This document shows, in pieces, positions 8,818 to 15,021 of a DNA stretch of 20,544 bases. Source of the DNA: JBFXEO01 sp050180015. Its GTDB lineage: Bacteria; Bacteroidota; Bacteroidia; Bacteroidales; Tenuifilaceae. The notes below the pieces were generated by a model that did no database searches, was not told the DNA's origin, and was given only the letters and a program-made list of their open reading frames with translations. Both the position numbers and the translations under genes were made by a program. Every line of letters begins with the position of its first letter. The first letter of the stretch is position 1. The DNA is taken from positions 1-20,544 of the forward strand of contig JBFXEO010000027.1 of the NCBI GenBank assembly GCA_050180015.1, in the 5' to 3' direction.

Positions 8818-9411
8818 TTATTCCCACACCAGCTCATCAACAGGTATATCGCTGAGGAGTAAATTTTTCTCAGTAATTGTAATTTCTCCAATGGGGCTAA
8901 TCCTTACTGTACCATCGTAAAGTTTTCCATCCTCAATTAAGCAGGAAAGCACAACGAATTTACCTTCTTTTTTATAAGTTACGGGAGGTTTAATTAACGA
9001 TTCTATTTGTTGGAATTTTGAGGTACCGGGCATTCGGGCGAAGTCTATATCATCAATTGATGTGATTAAATGGTTCCTTTTGTTCTGGATAAATGCGGTG
9101 TTTAGCACCAGCTTGGCGTAATCTAATATGTTGCTGATGTTTAAGCTGGGTGGTTCAATTTTATTAGCCGTACTCCAGCTGGTTAGCTTGCCCTCCAGGG
9201 GTATGGCTGTATCGCCATTATCGAGTATATAGTACTGTACAAACGGAGCGTAACTCGTATCGATTAAAGTAAAAAGCTTAAAATGGGTATAAAATGTAAG
9301 CGGTGTTTCCTGTAGGGTACATTTGCGGATATTTATTATAGACGATCTCAGTGTTGCATTAACGGCTGCTGCCAATCTTTCACAACGTTGTTTCACCATT
9401 GATACTCCCAT
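8818..9411 (-). CDS. Hypothetical protein, 197 aa
   Basis: I do not recognise this protein. It has no signal peptide or membrane segment, so it is probably cytoplasmic. The ATG at 9411 is used; a second ATG at 9399 (residue 5) is equally possible. Residues ~10-60 are mixed hydrophobic and basic (KQRCERLAAAVNATLRSSI). The middle is polar, and the C-terminal third, with KFVVLSCLIEDGKLYDGTV, looks like alternating beta strands ending in DELVWE. Two cysteines are near the N-terminus and one lies in the C-terminal strands, without a metal-site spacing. Composition and codon use match the neighbours, which favours a real gene. It lies upstream of fabD on the same strand but 207 bp away, with fabD having its own promoter, so it is probably separate. 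Confidence 0.7.
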   Translation of the reverse strand: MGVSMVKQRCERLAAAVNATLRSSIINIRKCTLQETPLTFYTHFKLFTLIDTSYAPFVQYYILDNGDTAIPLEGKLTSWSTANKIEPPSLNISNILDYAKLVLNTAFIQNKRNHLITSIDDIDFARMPGTSKFQQIESLIKPPVTYKKEGKFVVLSCLIEDGKLYDGTVRISPIGEITITEKNLLLSDIPVDELVWE

Positions 9412-9466
9412 TACTCTGTTTAATACTTTTGAAAAACAATATAGTGTATATTTTGCGTAAAGTCAA

Positions 9467-9474
9467 CAAAATTA
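9467..9474 (-). promoter_or_regulatory. Possible -7 box for the 197-aa protein gene
   Basis: The minus strand reads TAATTTTG here, an exact TAnnTTTG match 56 nt before the ATG at 9411. The nearest TTG upstream (complement of 9499-9501) is 24 nt away, longer than the usual spacing, so support is partial. Confidence 0.3.
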
Positions 9475-9685
9475 ATAAATATATTGCATGGCTAAACACA
9501 ATCAGAATCATCATACAACCTCTGTTTGTTAACCGTTGAAATCCGGTAAGGTAAATTTAACTATAGGGTATGCAAATACTTTTTTGTAAGTTTTAAACAA
9601 TCGTTGAAAATCATGAACCACCGTATATTAAAAGATGTTCGGCGTGTAACATACTGGTGAAAATCTTAAAAAAACATCGTTATTT

Positions 9686-9715
9686 TTTGATATAAACGAT
9701 TTTACTTTATTTTTG
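9686..9715 (+). promoter_or_regulatory. Bacteroidota-type promoter for the outer-membrane protein gene
   Basis: TTTG at 9686-9689 and TATTTTTG at 9708-9715 match both elements of the Bacteroidota consensus with an 18-nt spacer. Transcription would begin near 9722, about 30 nt before the ATG at 9752. Confidence 0.7.
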
Positions 9716-9751
9716 TAGAGTAACCGAATTTGATAACAAAACAATTAAACT

Positions 9752-10468
9752 ATGAGAAAATTTCTACTAATGATTCCACTCTTGCTGCTATTCAGCAATT
9801 CCAACGCTCAACTATTTACAATTTTTGGACAAGATGTTGGGTTTGTCTATCTCGGGCCAAGAGTTGGTATGAACATGTCGAAACTTACTGAGTTTGCAGG
9901 AGATTCGTTTGAGAAGTATAAGTTTGGCTATCAGCTGGGGGCGGTTGGTGAGTTCGGATTTACCTCCCGATTTTCTATTCAAACTGAATTGATGTTTTTT
10001 AAGAAGGGGGGCAAGGACGATTTTAGTAAGGTAAAAATGAATTATATAGGACTTCCTATACTCGCAAAATACGCATTCAAGGCATTTGGCCTGACCAAAG
10101 TTTATGCTATGGGTGGTACTTATGCCAACGTTCGGGTTGGCGGAGAAGTAGAATATGACGATGGAAGCACCAATTCGTTGGGCTCTGACATGAAAAAGTA
10201 TGAATGGGGGCTTGGATTTGGTGCAGGGGCAGAATACCCCATGAAGGGTGGAATTGCTGCGCTCGATTTTAAGTATTATATGGGAGTTACCGATATTCAC
10301 AAGAACGATGATTATAAAACCAGAACCAGGTCGTTTGAGTTGGTGCTATCCTACAAGTTTGATTTGGTTGATTTAATGTTTAAGCTGAAAAAGAAACACG
10401 ATAATAATGAAAGCGTCAACGCTGTTGACAGCAAAGATAAGGCTAAAGGCCTAAAGGTGGAAGAGTAA
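9752..10468 (+). CDS. Outer-membrane beta-barrel protein (PF13568-like)
   Basis: This 238-aa protein has a clear signal peptide: MRK, a Leu-rich core (FLLMIPLLLLF), then a likely cleavage after SNSNA before Gln. The mature part opens with GPRVGMNMSKL and shows repeated amphipathic strands rich in Gly and aromatics (FGFTSRFSIQTELMFFKKG, YEWGLGFGAGAEYPM), typical of the small porin-like barrels common in Bacteroidota. It should be an outer-membrane protein of about 8 strands; ligand and role are unknown. The last strand (SFELVLSYKF) is followed by about 35 further residues, ending in a charged Lys/Asp/Glu-rich tail, unusual for barrels that normally end at an aromatic residue. It is monocistronic, with a strong promoter and a following long palindrome. 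Confidence 0.85.
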   Translation: MRKFLLMIPLLLLFSNSNAQLFTIFGQDVGFVYLGPRVGMNMSKLTEFAGDSFEKYKFGYQLGAVGEFGFTSRFSIQTELMFFKKGGKDDFSKVKMNYIGLPILAKYAFKAFGLTKVYAMGGTYANVRVGGEVEYDDGSTNSLGSDMKKYEWGLGFGAGAEYPMKGGIAALDFKYYMGVTDIHKNDDYKTRTRSFELVLSYKFDLVDLMFKLKKKHDNNESVNAVDSKDKAKGLKVEE

Positions 10469-10479
10469 AGTTGTCCTTA

Positions 10480-10517
10480 AACGGGAATGGGCCACAATTT
10501 TGTGGCCCATTCCCGTT
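10480..10517 (+). terminator. 18-bp perfect palindrome after the barrel gene
   Basis: Bases 10480-10497 and 10500-10517 form an uninterrupted 18-bp stem with a 2-nt loop, starting 12 nt after the stop codon. It probably ends the barrel-protein transcript or stabilises its 3' end. There is no T tract after it (GGGGTACG follows), so classical intrinsic termination is uncertain. Confidence 0.6.
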
Positions 10518-10693
10518 GGGGTACGTATCGTTTTCACAGGCCTTTAGCTTTCGCCAGCTGTTATCGCTATAATTTCAGCTGGAGCAGCGTTGATGGGCTT
10601 TTTGTTGAGTTGTACCATTGCCTCAGCAGCATTTACGTTTTTTGCTGAGTTTGCTTGCAAGTTTTTCCAGAAAGCATTTGAAGGATTCTATGG

Positions 10694-10714
10694 AAAGCCC
10701 CGAGGGGGCTTTTT
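10694..10714. terminator. Terminator hairpin between the barrel gene and folE
   Basis: AAAGCCCC (10694-10701) pairs with GGGGCTTT (10705-10712) around GAG. The plus strand continues to five T (10710-10714); the minus strand gives only three T. By position it can end folE (stop at 10738, minus strand); by its stronger tail it also fits plus-strand transcripts. Confidence 0.7.
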
Positions 10715-10737
10715 GATTGTAGCGAAAAGCAGTACCC

Positions 10738-11376
10738 CTAATGTAATCGAACACCTATCAGGTGAATAAATTCCTCTCGGGTTTTAAAGTCTGAAAGGAA
10801 TGTACCGGTGAATGCCGATGTGGTTGTAACAGAATTTTGTTTCTGAACACCACGCATTTGCATACACATGTGTGCCGCTTCAATTACCACAGCAACACCC
10901 ATTGGGTTTAAAGTTTCCTGTATGCAATCGCGGACCTGCATGGTTAATCGTTCCTGCACTTGCAATCGACGGGCATAAGCCTCCACAACACGCGCAATTT
11001 TGCTAAGTCCAGTTATGTAACCATTGGGTATGTATGCCACATGCGCTTTTCCGTAAAACGGGATCATGTGGTGTTCGCACAAGGAGTAAAGTTCGATGTC
11101 CTTTACTATCACCATTTGAGGGTAATCTTCCCTGAATTTGGTGGATCTTATTATTTCGAGGGGATCTACATAATATCCATGGGTTAAAAACTGGATGGAT
11201 TTTGCAACTCTCAGGGGAGTTTTTTGTAAACCTTCCCGGTTTACGTCTTCGCCCAGTAACTCAAGAATTGCCTTGTAATGCCCCGCTAGTTTTTTTGTCG
11301 TTTCCGGATTCCATTTGTCTATTCTTGAGTAACCTTCGTTCTCGTTTATAGCGGCATCATTGTCAATTATTTCCAT
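10738..11376 (-). CDS. folE: GTP cyclohydrolase I
   Basis: This 212-aa protein converts GTP to 7,8-dihydroneopterin triphosphate and formate, the entry to folate, biopterin and (through QueD) queuosine precursors. Zinc ligands Cys100 and His103 lie in SLCEHHMIPFYG and Cys171 in HMCMQMRGV; His169 matches the catalytic histidine. The C-terminal GVQKQNSVTTTSAFTG motif is typical. The first ~20 residues (MEIIDNDAAINENEGY) are acidic and variable, as in many FolE proteins. It lies 30 nt downstream of queD on the same strand, so both are probably co-transcribed. Confidence 0.96.
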   Translation of the reverse strand: MEIIDNDAAINENEGYSRIDKWNPETTKKLAGHYKAILELLGEDVNREGLQKTPLRVAKSIQFLTHGYYVDPLEIIRSTKFREDYPQMVIVKDIELYSLCEHHMIPFYGKAHVAYIPNGYITGLSKIARVVEAYARRLQVQERLTMQVRDCIQETLNPMGVAVVIEAAHMCMQMRGVQKQNSVTTTSAFTGTFLSDFKTREEFIHLIGVRLH

Positions 11377-11406
11377 CGAATAGTATATGTTTGTTAAGCT
11401 ATGAAT

Positions 11407-11829
11407 TTATTTTCCTCCGTAGTATTCCACCGAATTGTTCTCCGTTTCGTTAATCTTAACACGGTGCAGTTCGGCATTTAACCTTTTGATGGGCTGTTCC
11501 AGCTCATTCCAGATTGATATCGCAAGGTTTTCCGTTGAGGCCAGCTTGCCCTTCATAAAATCAACGTCCACGTTGATGTTTTTATGATCCAACTTGTCAA
11601 TAACCAATGTTTTTATCAGCTTACTAATGGTTTTTAGGTTTACCACAAATCCCATATCGGGATTAACCTCCCCTTTTATGGTAACAAAAAGCTCAAAGTT
11701 ATGCCCGTGCCAATTCTCGTGTGAGCAATTTCCAAAGGTTTCATAGTTTTCCTCATCGGAGAAATCCTTCCGGAAAAGTCTGTGTGCAGCGCTAAACCTT
11801 TCTCTACGTGTTACGTAAGTAGTTGGCAT
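11407..11829 (-). CDS. queD: 6-carboxytetrahydropterin synthase / PTPS family
   Basis: This 140-aa protein uses dihydroneopterin triphosphate made by FolE. In queuosine synthesis the product is 6-carboxytetrahydropterin. Zinc ligands are His16 (FSAAHRL), His41 and His43 (WHGHNF). Cys35 is the nucleophile, Asp81-His82 lie in LDHKNIN, and Glu130 lies in NETENNSVEYYG. The Cys-to-HGH spacing is C-x5-HGH (CSHENWHGH), as in mammalian 6-pyruvoyl-tetrahydropterin synthase, rather than the C-x3-HGH of E. coli QueD. So a pyruvoyl-pterin synthase activity cannot be excluded. Operon with folE supports a pterin substrate either way; queC and queE are not in the window. Confidence 0.88.
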   Translation of the reverse strand: MPTTYVTRRERFSAAHRLFRKDFSDEENYETFGNCSHENWHGHNFELFVTIKGEVNPDMGFVVNLKTISKLIKTLVIDKLDHKNINVDVDFMKGKLASTENLAISIWNELEQPIKRLNAELHRVKINETENNSVEYYGGK

Positions 11830-11867
11830 TTTAGGTTATTTTGATTATTAGAAAATAGAAGGCGTTA

Positions 11868-11890
11868 GCCGGTAAATCGTAATTTCCGGC
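11868..11890 (-). promoter_or_regulatory. Hairpin upstream of queD
   Basis: GCCGG-T-AAAT (11868-11877) pairs with ATTTCCGGC (11882-11890), nine base pairs with one bulged T and a CGTA loop. It is 39 nt before the queD ATG, so on the minus strand it could be a leader structure or an operator. No preQ1-riboswitch sequence is recognisable. Confidence 0.3.
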
Positions 11891-11973
11891 GGGTTTGCAA
11901 CGTTAAGTTTATCGAAATAGAATACATGATTTACGGGAAACGTTCAAAACCAACAGCTGCCTACCGCCTAAAT

Positions 11974-12005
11974 TTTCGGTTAAAGATAAAAAAACTATAT
12001 CTTTC
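11974..12005 (+). promoter_or_regulatory. Possible promoter for mqnBD
   Basis: TTTC (11974-11977), 20 nt, then TATCTTTC (11998-12005) is one base off the consensus in each element. The predicted start near 12012 is about 26 nt before the TTG start codon of mqnB. Confidence 0.35.
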
Positions 12006-12037
12006 GGGATGGAAATAATTGTTAAAAGAGTATAACC

Positions 12038-12715
12038 TTGAGGATACTACTAGTAGCGGCAACAGTTTTGGAGGTTAAAAAGCTTACCCTTCAAACTTTG
12101 GATGAGGGAATTCCCGTTAAGGTTGATTCGGGTACCAATCATTCATTGTATATTTTAATTACAGGGGTTGGTGCCGCCCCTACCGCTTTTTACATGGGCC
12201 GGTATGCGGAAGGTTTCGATGTAGTTATAAATATTGGAATTGCAGGCAGCTATTCGTCGAAGCTGGCTGTGGGTCAGGTGGTGGTTGTCCGGCAAGATAT
12301 GTTTGGCGATTACGGTATTGACGATAATGGGAAATTCCAAACGTTGTCGCAGGCGGGGTTAATGGGTAAATCGTTGTTGTCCAGTGCTGGACTTATGGTC
12401 AACCCCTGGATCGGCAAAGAAATTGTTATCGCGGAACTCCCCCTTGTAAGTGGCATTACGCTGGGAACCGCAAGTGGTTCCGAAAGCATAGTTGAACGGG
12501 TTACTAATACATGGAATCCGGACATTGAAACAATGGAGGGTGCGGCCGTTTTTTACTCGTGCCTGCTTCTTCATCGGCCATTTATTTGCCTGAGGGCAAT
12601 ATCAAATTGGGTAGGGCCCCGGAACGCTGATAGTTGGAATATAGATGGTGCATTGAATAATTTACATGCCGCGGCATTGAAACTTATTCAAAGTTTTGGT
12701 GTTACTGCATGGTGA
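12038..12715 (+). CDS. mqnB: Futalosine hydrolase
   Basis: This 225-aa protein belongs to the nucleoside phosphorylase/hydrolase superfamily. MqnB removes hypoxanthine from futalosine to give dehypoxanthine futalosine in the futalosine menaquinone pathway. It begins with RILLVAATVLEV, followed by ITGVGAAPTAF and NIGIAGSY; the substrate-binding ETMEGAA is at 164-170, and RAISNWVG lies near the end. It must start at TTG 12038: an in-frame stop lies at 12023-12025, no ATG or GTG lies between, and the next ATG would remove the first strands. mqnD follows 16 nt later, which supports the pathway assignment over a generic MTA/SAH nucleosidase. Confidence 0.88.
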   Translation: MRILLVAATVLEVKKLTLQTLDEGIPVKVDSGTNHSLYILITGVGAAPTAFYMGRYAEGFDVVINIGIAGSYSSKLAVGQVVVVRQDMFGDYGIDDNGKFQTLSQAGLMGKSLLSSAGLMVNPWIGKEIVIAELPLVSGITLGTASGSESIVERVTNTWNPDIETMEGAAVFYSCLLLHRPFICLRAISNWVGPRNADSWNIDGALNNLHAAALKLIQSFGVTAW

Positions 12716-12731
12716 ATAAATTGAACTTTTT

Positions 12732-13559
12732 ATGAGGTTGAAGTTAAATTTTTCTACCTGCCCTAACGATACATTTATGTTTGGTGCCCTGGTAAACAGT
12801 AAGATAAATAGCGGTGACTATTTATTCGACGTAATGCTTTCCGACATAGAGGAACTTAATGGTTTGGCGGTACAGGGTATTCCCGATGTTACAAAGCTAA
12901 GCTTTGGGGTCCTCCCCAAGGTTGCTGGTGACTATCAGCTGCTTGATTCCGGAAGCGCACTGGGGAAAGGGGTGGGGCCGCTGGTGGTAAGCCGGAAAAA
13001 AATTTACCCCGATGAAGTTTCCTCTGTCCGGGTAGCTCTCCCCGGTGAGCATACAACGGCTCACCTGCTTTTTAACCTAGCCTTTCCCGGCACGCGGCGG
13101 AAATCGTTTTACCGTTTCTCCAATATTCAGGATGTGGTTTTAAGCAATGAAGCCGATGCGGGCGTAATTATCCACGAATCACGGTTTACCTACCAGGCAA
13201 AGGGTTTGCTTAAAGTAATGGATTTAGGTGATTTTTGGGAGAAAAAAACAGGATTACCAACTCCGCTGGGCGGAGTTGCCGTTAGGAAAAGTTTACCGGA
13301 GAATGTGAGGGTTGCTATAAATCAGCTGCTTTGTAGTAGCATCGAGTTTGCCTTTAAAAATCCACAGGAAGTATTGCCATACGTAAAGCAATACGCACAG
13401 GAAATGGATACCGAGGTTATGCTTAAACATATAGATTTGTACGTCAACAAATTCTCGCTAAGCCTTGGTAATAATGGGCGTATGGCTATTGTTGAACTGC
13501 TAAAAGCATCGAATAAAATACCGAATGATTTTGATGAGGGTAAGTTTTTTATTGGTTAA
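12732..13559 (+). CDS. mqnD: 1,4-dihydroxy-6-naphthoate synthase
   Basis: This 275-aa protein has the periplasmic-binding-protein-like fold of MqnA/MqnD enzymes. MqnD converts cyclic dehypoxanthine futalosine to 1,4-dihydroxy-6-naphthoate. The N-terminal STCPNDTFMFGAL is diagnostic. LPGEHTTAHLLF and GVIIHESRFTYQ follow; His148 matches the conserved catalytic histidine known in Thermus MqnD (His145). Length is normal. It is co-transcribed with mqnB; mqnA, mqnC and mqnE must be elsewhere. Together the two genes indicate a menaquinone-based respiratory chain made by the futalosine route rather than the classical men route. Confidence 0.93.
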   Translation: MRLKLNFSTCPNDTFMFGALVNSKINSGDYLFDVMLSDIEELNGLAVQGIPDVTKLSFGVLPKVAGDYQLLDSGSALGKGVGPLVVSRKKIYPDEVSSVRVALPGEHTTAHLLFNLAFPGTRRKSFYRFSNIQDVVLSNEADAGVIIHESRFTYQAKGLLKVMDLGDFWEKKTGLPTPLGGVAVRKSLPENVRVAINQLLCSSIEFAFKNPQEVLPYVKQYAQEMDTEVMLKHIDLYVNKFSLSLGNNGRMAIVELLKASNKIPNDFDEGKFFIG

Positions 13560-13657
13560 TACGCTGAAATACAGCGAACAATTATCTTACATTTGCGTTT
13601 ACCATTAAAATTTAAACATCAAATAGTATTTATTATTAAGAAAATGTTAATTTTAGG

Positions 13658-13909
13658 ATGAATAGGAGTGGTGGCGTTTTATTTACATATCAAATGGATA
13701 CAATAAAAAAACCTTTTTTGGGGAGAACTCATCAAATTTTAGACAGAATACATTCGTTGGATGAAAAATGGTATGTAGAGTTTTGGATGATTCGTTACTA
13801 TTTTTTAGGTATCGAGGTTTACAGCCGCAAAAAGGAGATTGTTAAGCATATAGATGCTAAAAATAATTCTTTTCAAAACCTGAACCAGTACAACTCCTCC
13901 TGTAAGTAA
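13658..13909 (+). CDS. Small hypothetical ORF, 83 aa
   Basis: I do not recognise this protein. The ATG at 13658 is used; residue 13 (MDTIKKPF) is an alternative start. It is rich in aromatic and basic residues (EKWYVEFWMIRYYFLG) and ends in an Asn/Ser-rich tail. It has more AT-rich codons than its neighbours. A perfect -7 box (TACATTTG, 13588-13595) lies 62 nt upstream but has no -33 partner. It may be a lineage-specific small protein or a chance ORF; no terminator follows. Confidence 0.35.
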   Translation: MNRSGGVLFTYQMDTIKKPFLGRTHQILDRIHSLDEKWYVEFWMIRYYFLGIEVYSRKKEIVKHIDAKNNSFQNLNQYNSSCK

Positions 13910-14062
13910 TGGCCCGTTTTTGCAACAGTAATTATCCTTTACAAAAGATTCGGTGTAAGCATTTAAAGCTTCTTGAACAGTCAAAAAGTTTGATATTGAA
14001 CTCGGGGCTTACTCAAACAAAATTGTTAAGCGGAAACATGGTAATTCTAAAAATACATCTCA

Positions 14063-14485
14063 ATGGATAAAATAACGATATACGCCGATTGGCAGGATGG
14101 TTTAGCCTTTGAAGCCGAGGTTAACGGGCACAAAATAATGCTCGACGCCGACGAGAAAGTTGGCGGAAAAAACCAAGGCCCACGTCCAAAACCTTTAATG
14201 CTTGTAGCTTTAGCCGGGTGTACCGGAATGGATGTAATTTCCATACTTCAGAAAATGAAGGTTGAAGTGAAGAAATTTCGCGTAGGAGTTGAAGCCGGCC
14301 AAACCGATGAGCATCCAAAGCGCTACTCCGCAATGAAGGTTATATACGAGTTTTGGGGCAGCAACCTTCCGCTCGATAAAATTGAAAAGGCAATAAGCCT
14401 TTCCGAGGAACGTTACTGCGGAGTTAGCGCCGTTTACCGTCAGGCAATGCCCATAACCCACGAGGTTAGGTTAAACGAGGAATAG
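14063..14485 (+). CDS. OsmC-family protein (paralogue 2)
   Basis: This 140-aa protein is OsmC-like but of a different subgroup from the one at 7252. The N-terminal strands are DKITIYADWQDGLAFEAEV. Cys53 lies in LVALAGCTGMDV and Cys119 in ERYCGVSAVYR, the two positions expected for the redox cysteines. It resembles the YhfA-like uncharacterised OsmC group. It is followed 80 nt later by a DUF1858 redox-disulfide gene in the same direction, suggesting a shared thiol-linked function. No clear promoter was found. Confidence 0.88.
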   Translation: MDKITIYADWQDGLAFEAEVNGHKIMLDADEKVGGKNQGPRPKPLMLVALAGCTGMDVISILQKMKVEVKKFRVGVEAGQTDEHPKRYSAMKVIYEFWGSNLPLDKIEKAISLSEERYCGVSAVYRQAMPITHEVRLNEE

Positions 14486-14565
14486 CATATTGGTTTATGG
14501 TTGGTAGTTAGATGCCAGTAAATACTCTATATTTAATTTAAACTTTCACCGTTTCATGCTCCATC

Positions 14566-14766
14566 GTGGCAATAACTAAAGCTATTCAAATAGAGGATTT
14601 GGTAGAGCAACTGCCCGAATCGGTTACTTTCCTCAAGGGGAAAGGCATACTATGTATAATTTGCGGGGAACCTATTTGGGGCACGCTACACGAAGTGGCT
14701 TCGCTAAAAGGGTATTCTGATGGTGAAATAGATACGCTTGTAGCCGAACTTAACAAATTAAAATAA
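14566..14766 (+). CDS. DUF1858 / redox-disulfide domain protein, 66 aa
   Basis: This is a single-domain small protein starting at GTG 14566. The diagnostic motif is CIICGEPIWGTLHEVA, with a CxxCG pair (Cys29, Cys32) followed by Gly-Thr-Leu and KGYSD. Related domains occur alone or attached to hybrid-cluster and other redox proteins, with a presumed thiol-disulfide role; the actual partner is unknown. Length equals one domain. The neighbouring OsmC gene is probably co-transcribed. The asnA leader promoter begins 12 nt after its stop. Confidence 0.82.
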   Translation: MAITKAIQIEDLVEQLPESVTFLKGKGILCIICGEPIWGTLHEVASLKGYSDGEIDTLVAELNKLK

Positions 14767-14777
14767 GTGTAATTTAT

Positions 14778-14808
14778 TTTGATTTTTAAACTCGTTACCA
14801 TATCTTGC
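14778..14808 (+). promoter_or_regulatory. Promoter of the asnA leader transcript
   Basis: TTTG (14778-14781), a 19-nt spacer, then TATCTTGC (14801-14808) is close to the Bacteroidota consensus (one T short in the -7 box). A start near 14814 would place the first leader ATG (14829) about 15 nt into the RNA, as in known attenuated operons. No other promoter match was seen before asnA. Confidence 0.55.
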
Positions 14809-14828
14809 ACCACGTAAACTAAGCCAAG

Positions 14829-14906
14829 ATGCTATACATTATTAACAGTAACTCCAATAATAATTTCAACAATAATAGTTTGTTGAAGCAGGGAAGTTAT
14901 TGCTAG
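14829..14906 (+). CDS. Asn-rich leader peptide 1 of asnA
   Basis: This 25-codon ORF starts at ATG 14829 and ends at TAG 14904-14906. Eight codons are Asn (residues 6, 8, 10-12 and 14-16), including two NNN triplets separated by one Phe. It begins MLYIIN and ends LLKQGSYC. It lies directly after a predicted promoter and before a strong terminator in front of asnA. I infer that it measures charged tRNA-Asn: ribosomes stall in the Asn run when asparagine is scarce. Its Lys-Gln-Gly-Ser codons overlap the segment that can block the terminator (14891-14896). The 63-aa ORF on the opposite strand is a shadow. Confidence 0.75.
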   Translation: MLYIINSNSNNNFNNNSLLKQGSYC

Positions 14907-14939
14907 TATTGATAAAAGTATAATAAGCAAGGCCTTCCC
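14891..14939 (+). promoter_or_regulatory. Antiterminator of asnA attenuator 1
   Basis: GGGAAG (14891-14896) can pair with CTTCCC (14934-14939) in the 5' arm of terminator 1. TTGC (14900-14903) with GCAA (14927-14930) extends this by 4 bp across a 3x3 internal loop. GGGAAG starts 14 nt after the last Asn codon, just beyond a ribosome stalled there, but is covered by a ribosome at the leader stop codon. Confidence 0.65.
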
Positions 14940-14958
14940 AGAAACGGGAAGGCTTTTT
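14932..14958 (+). terminator. Attenuator terminator 1 of asnA
   Basis: GCCTTCCC (14932-14939) pairs perfectly with GGGAAGGC (14946-14953) around a 6-nt loop, followed by TTTTT (14954-14958). It lies 25 nt after the stop of leader peptide 1 and more than 220 nt before asnA, so it acts inside the leader. Confidence 0.88.
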
Positions 14959-15021
14959 GTTTTAAACAATATAAAGCCATTAAAACCCAGGAACACCGAG
15001 AATAACGAAAACCCCAAAAAC

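Larger units (their letters stand above)
9412..9751. other. 340-bp divergent intergenic region
   Basis: An AT-rich gap between the unknown minus-strand gene and the plus-strand outer-membrane protein gene. It contains a good promoter for the latter (9686-9715) and a partial one for the former (9467-9474). No convincing ORF, RNA gene or repeat was seen in the rest. Confidence 0.6.

Noticed and set aside
9812..10300. 162-aa ORF on the minus strand inside the barrel-protein gene
   Set aside because: Fully antisense to a gene with a signal peptide, promoter and normal codon use; its translation looks random.
11830..11900. preQ1 riboswitch upstream of queD
   Set aside because: The hairpin lacks the short C-rich loop and A-rich tail of known preQ1 classes.
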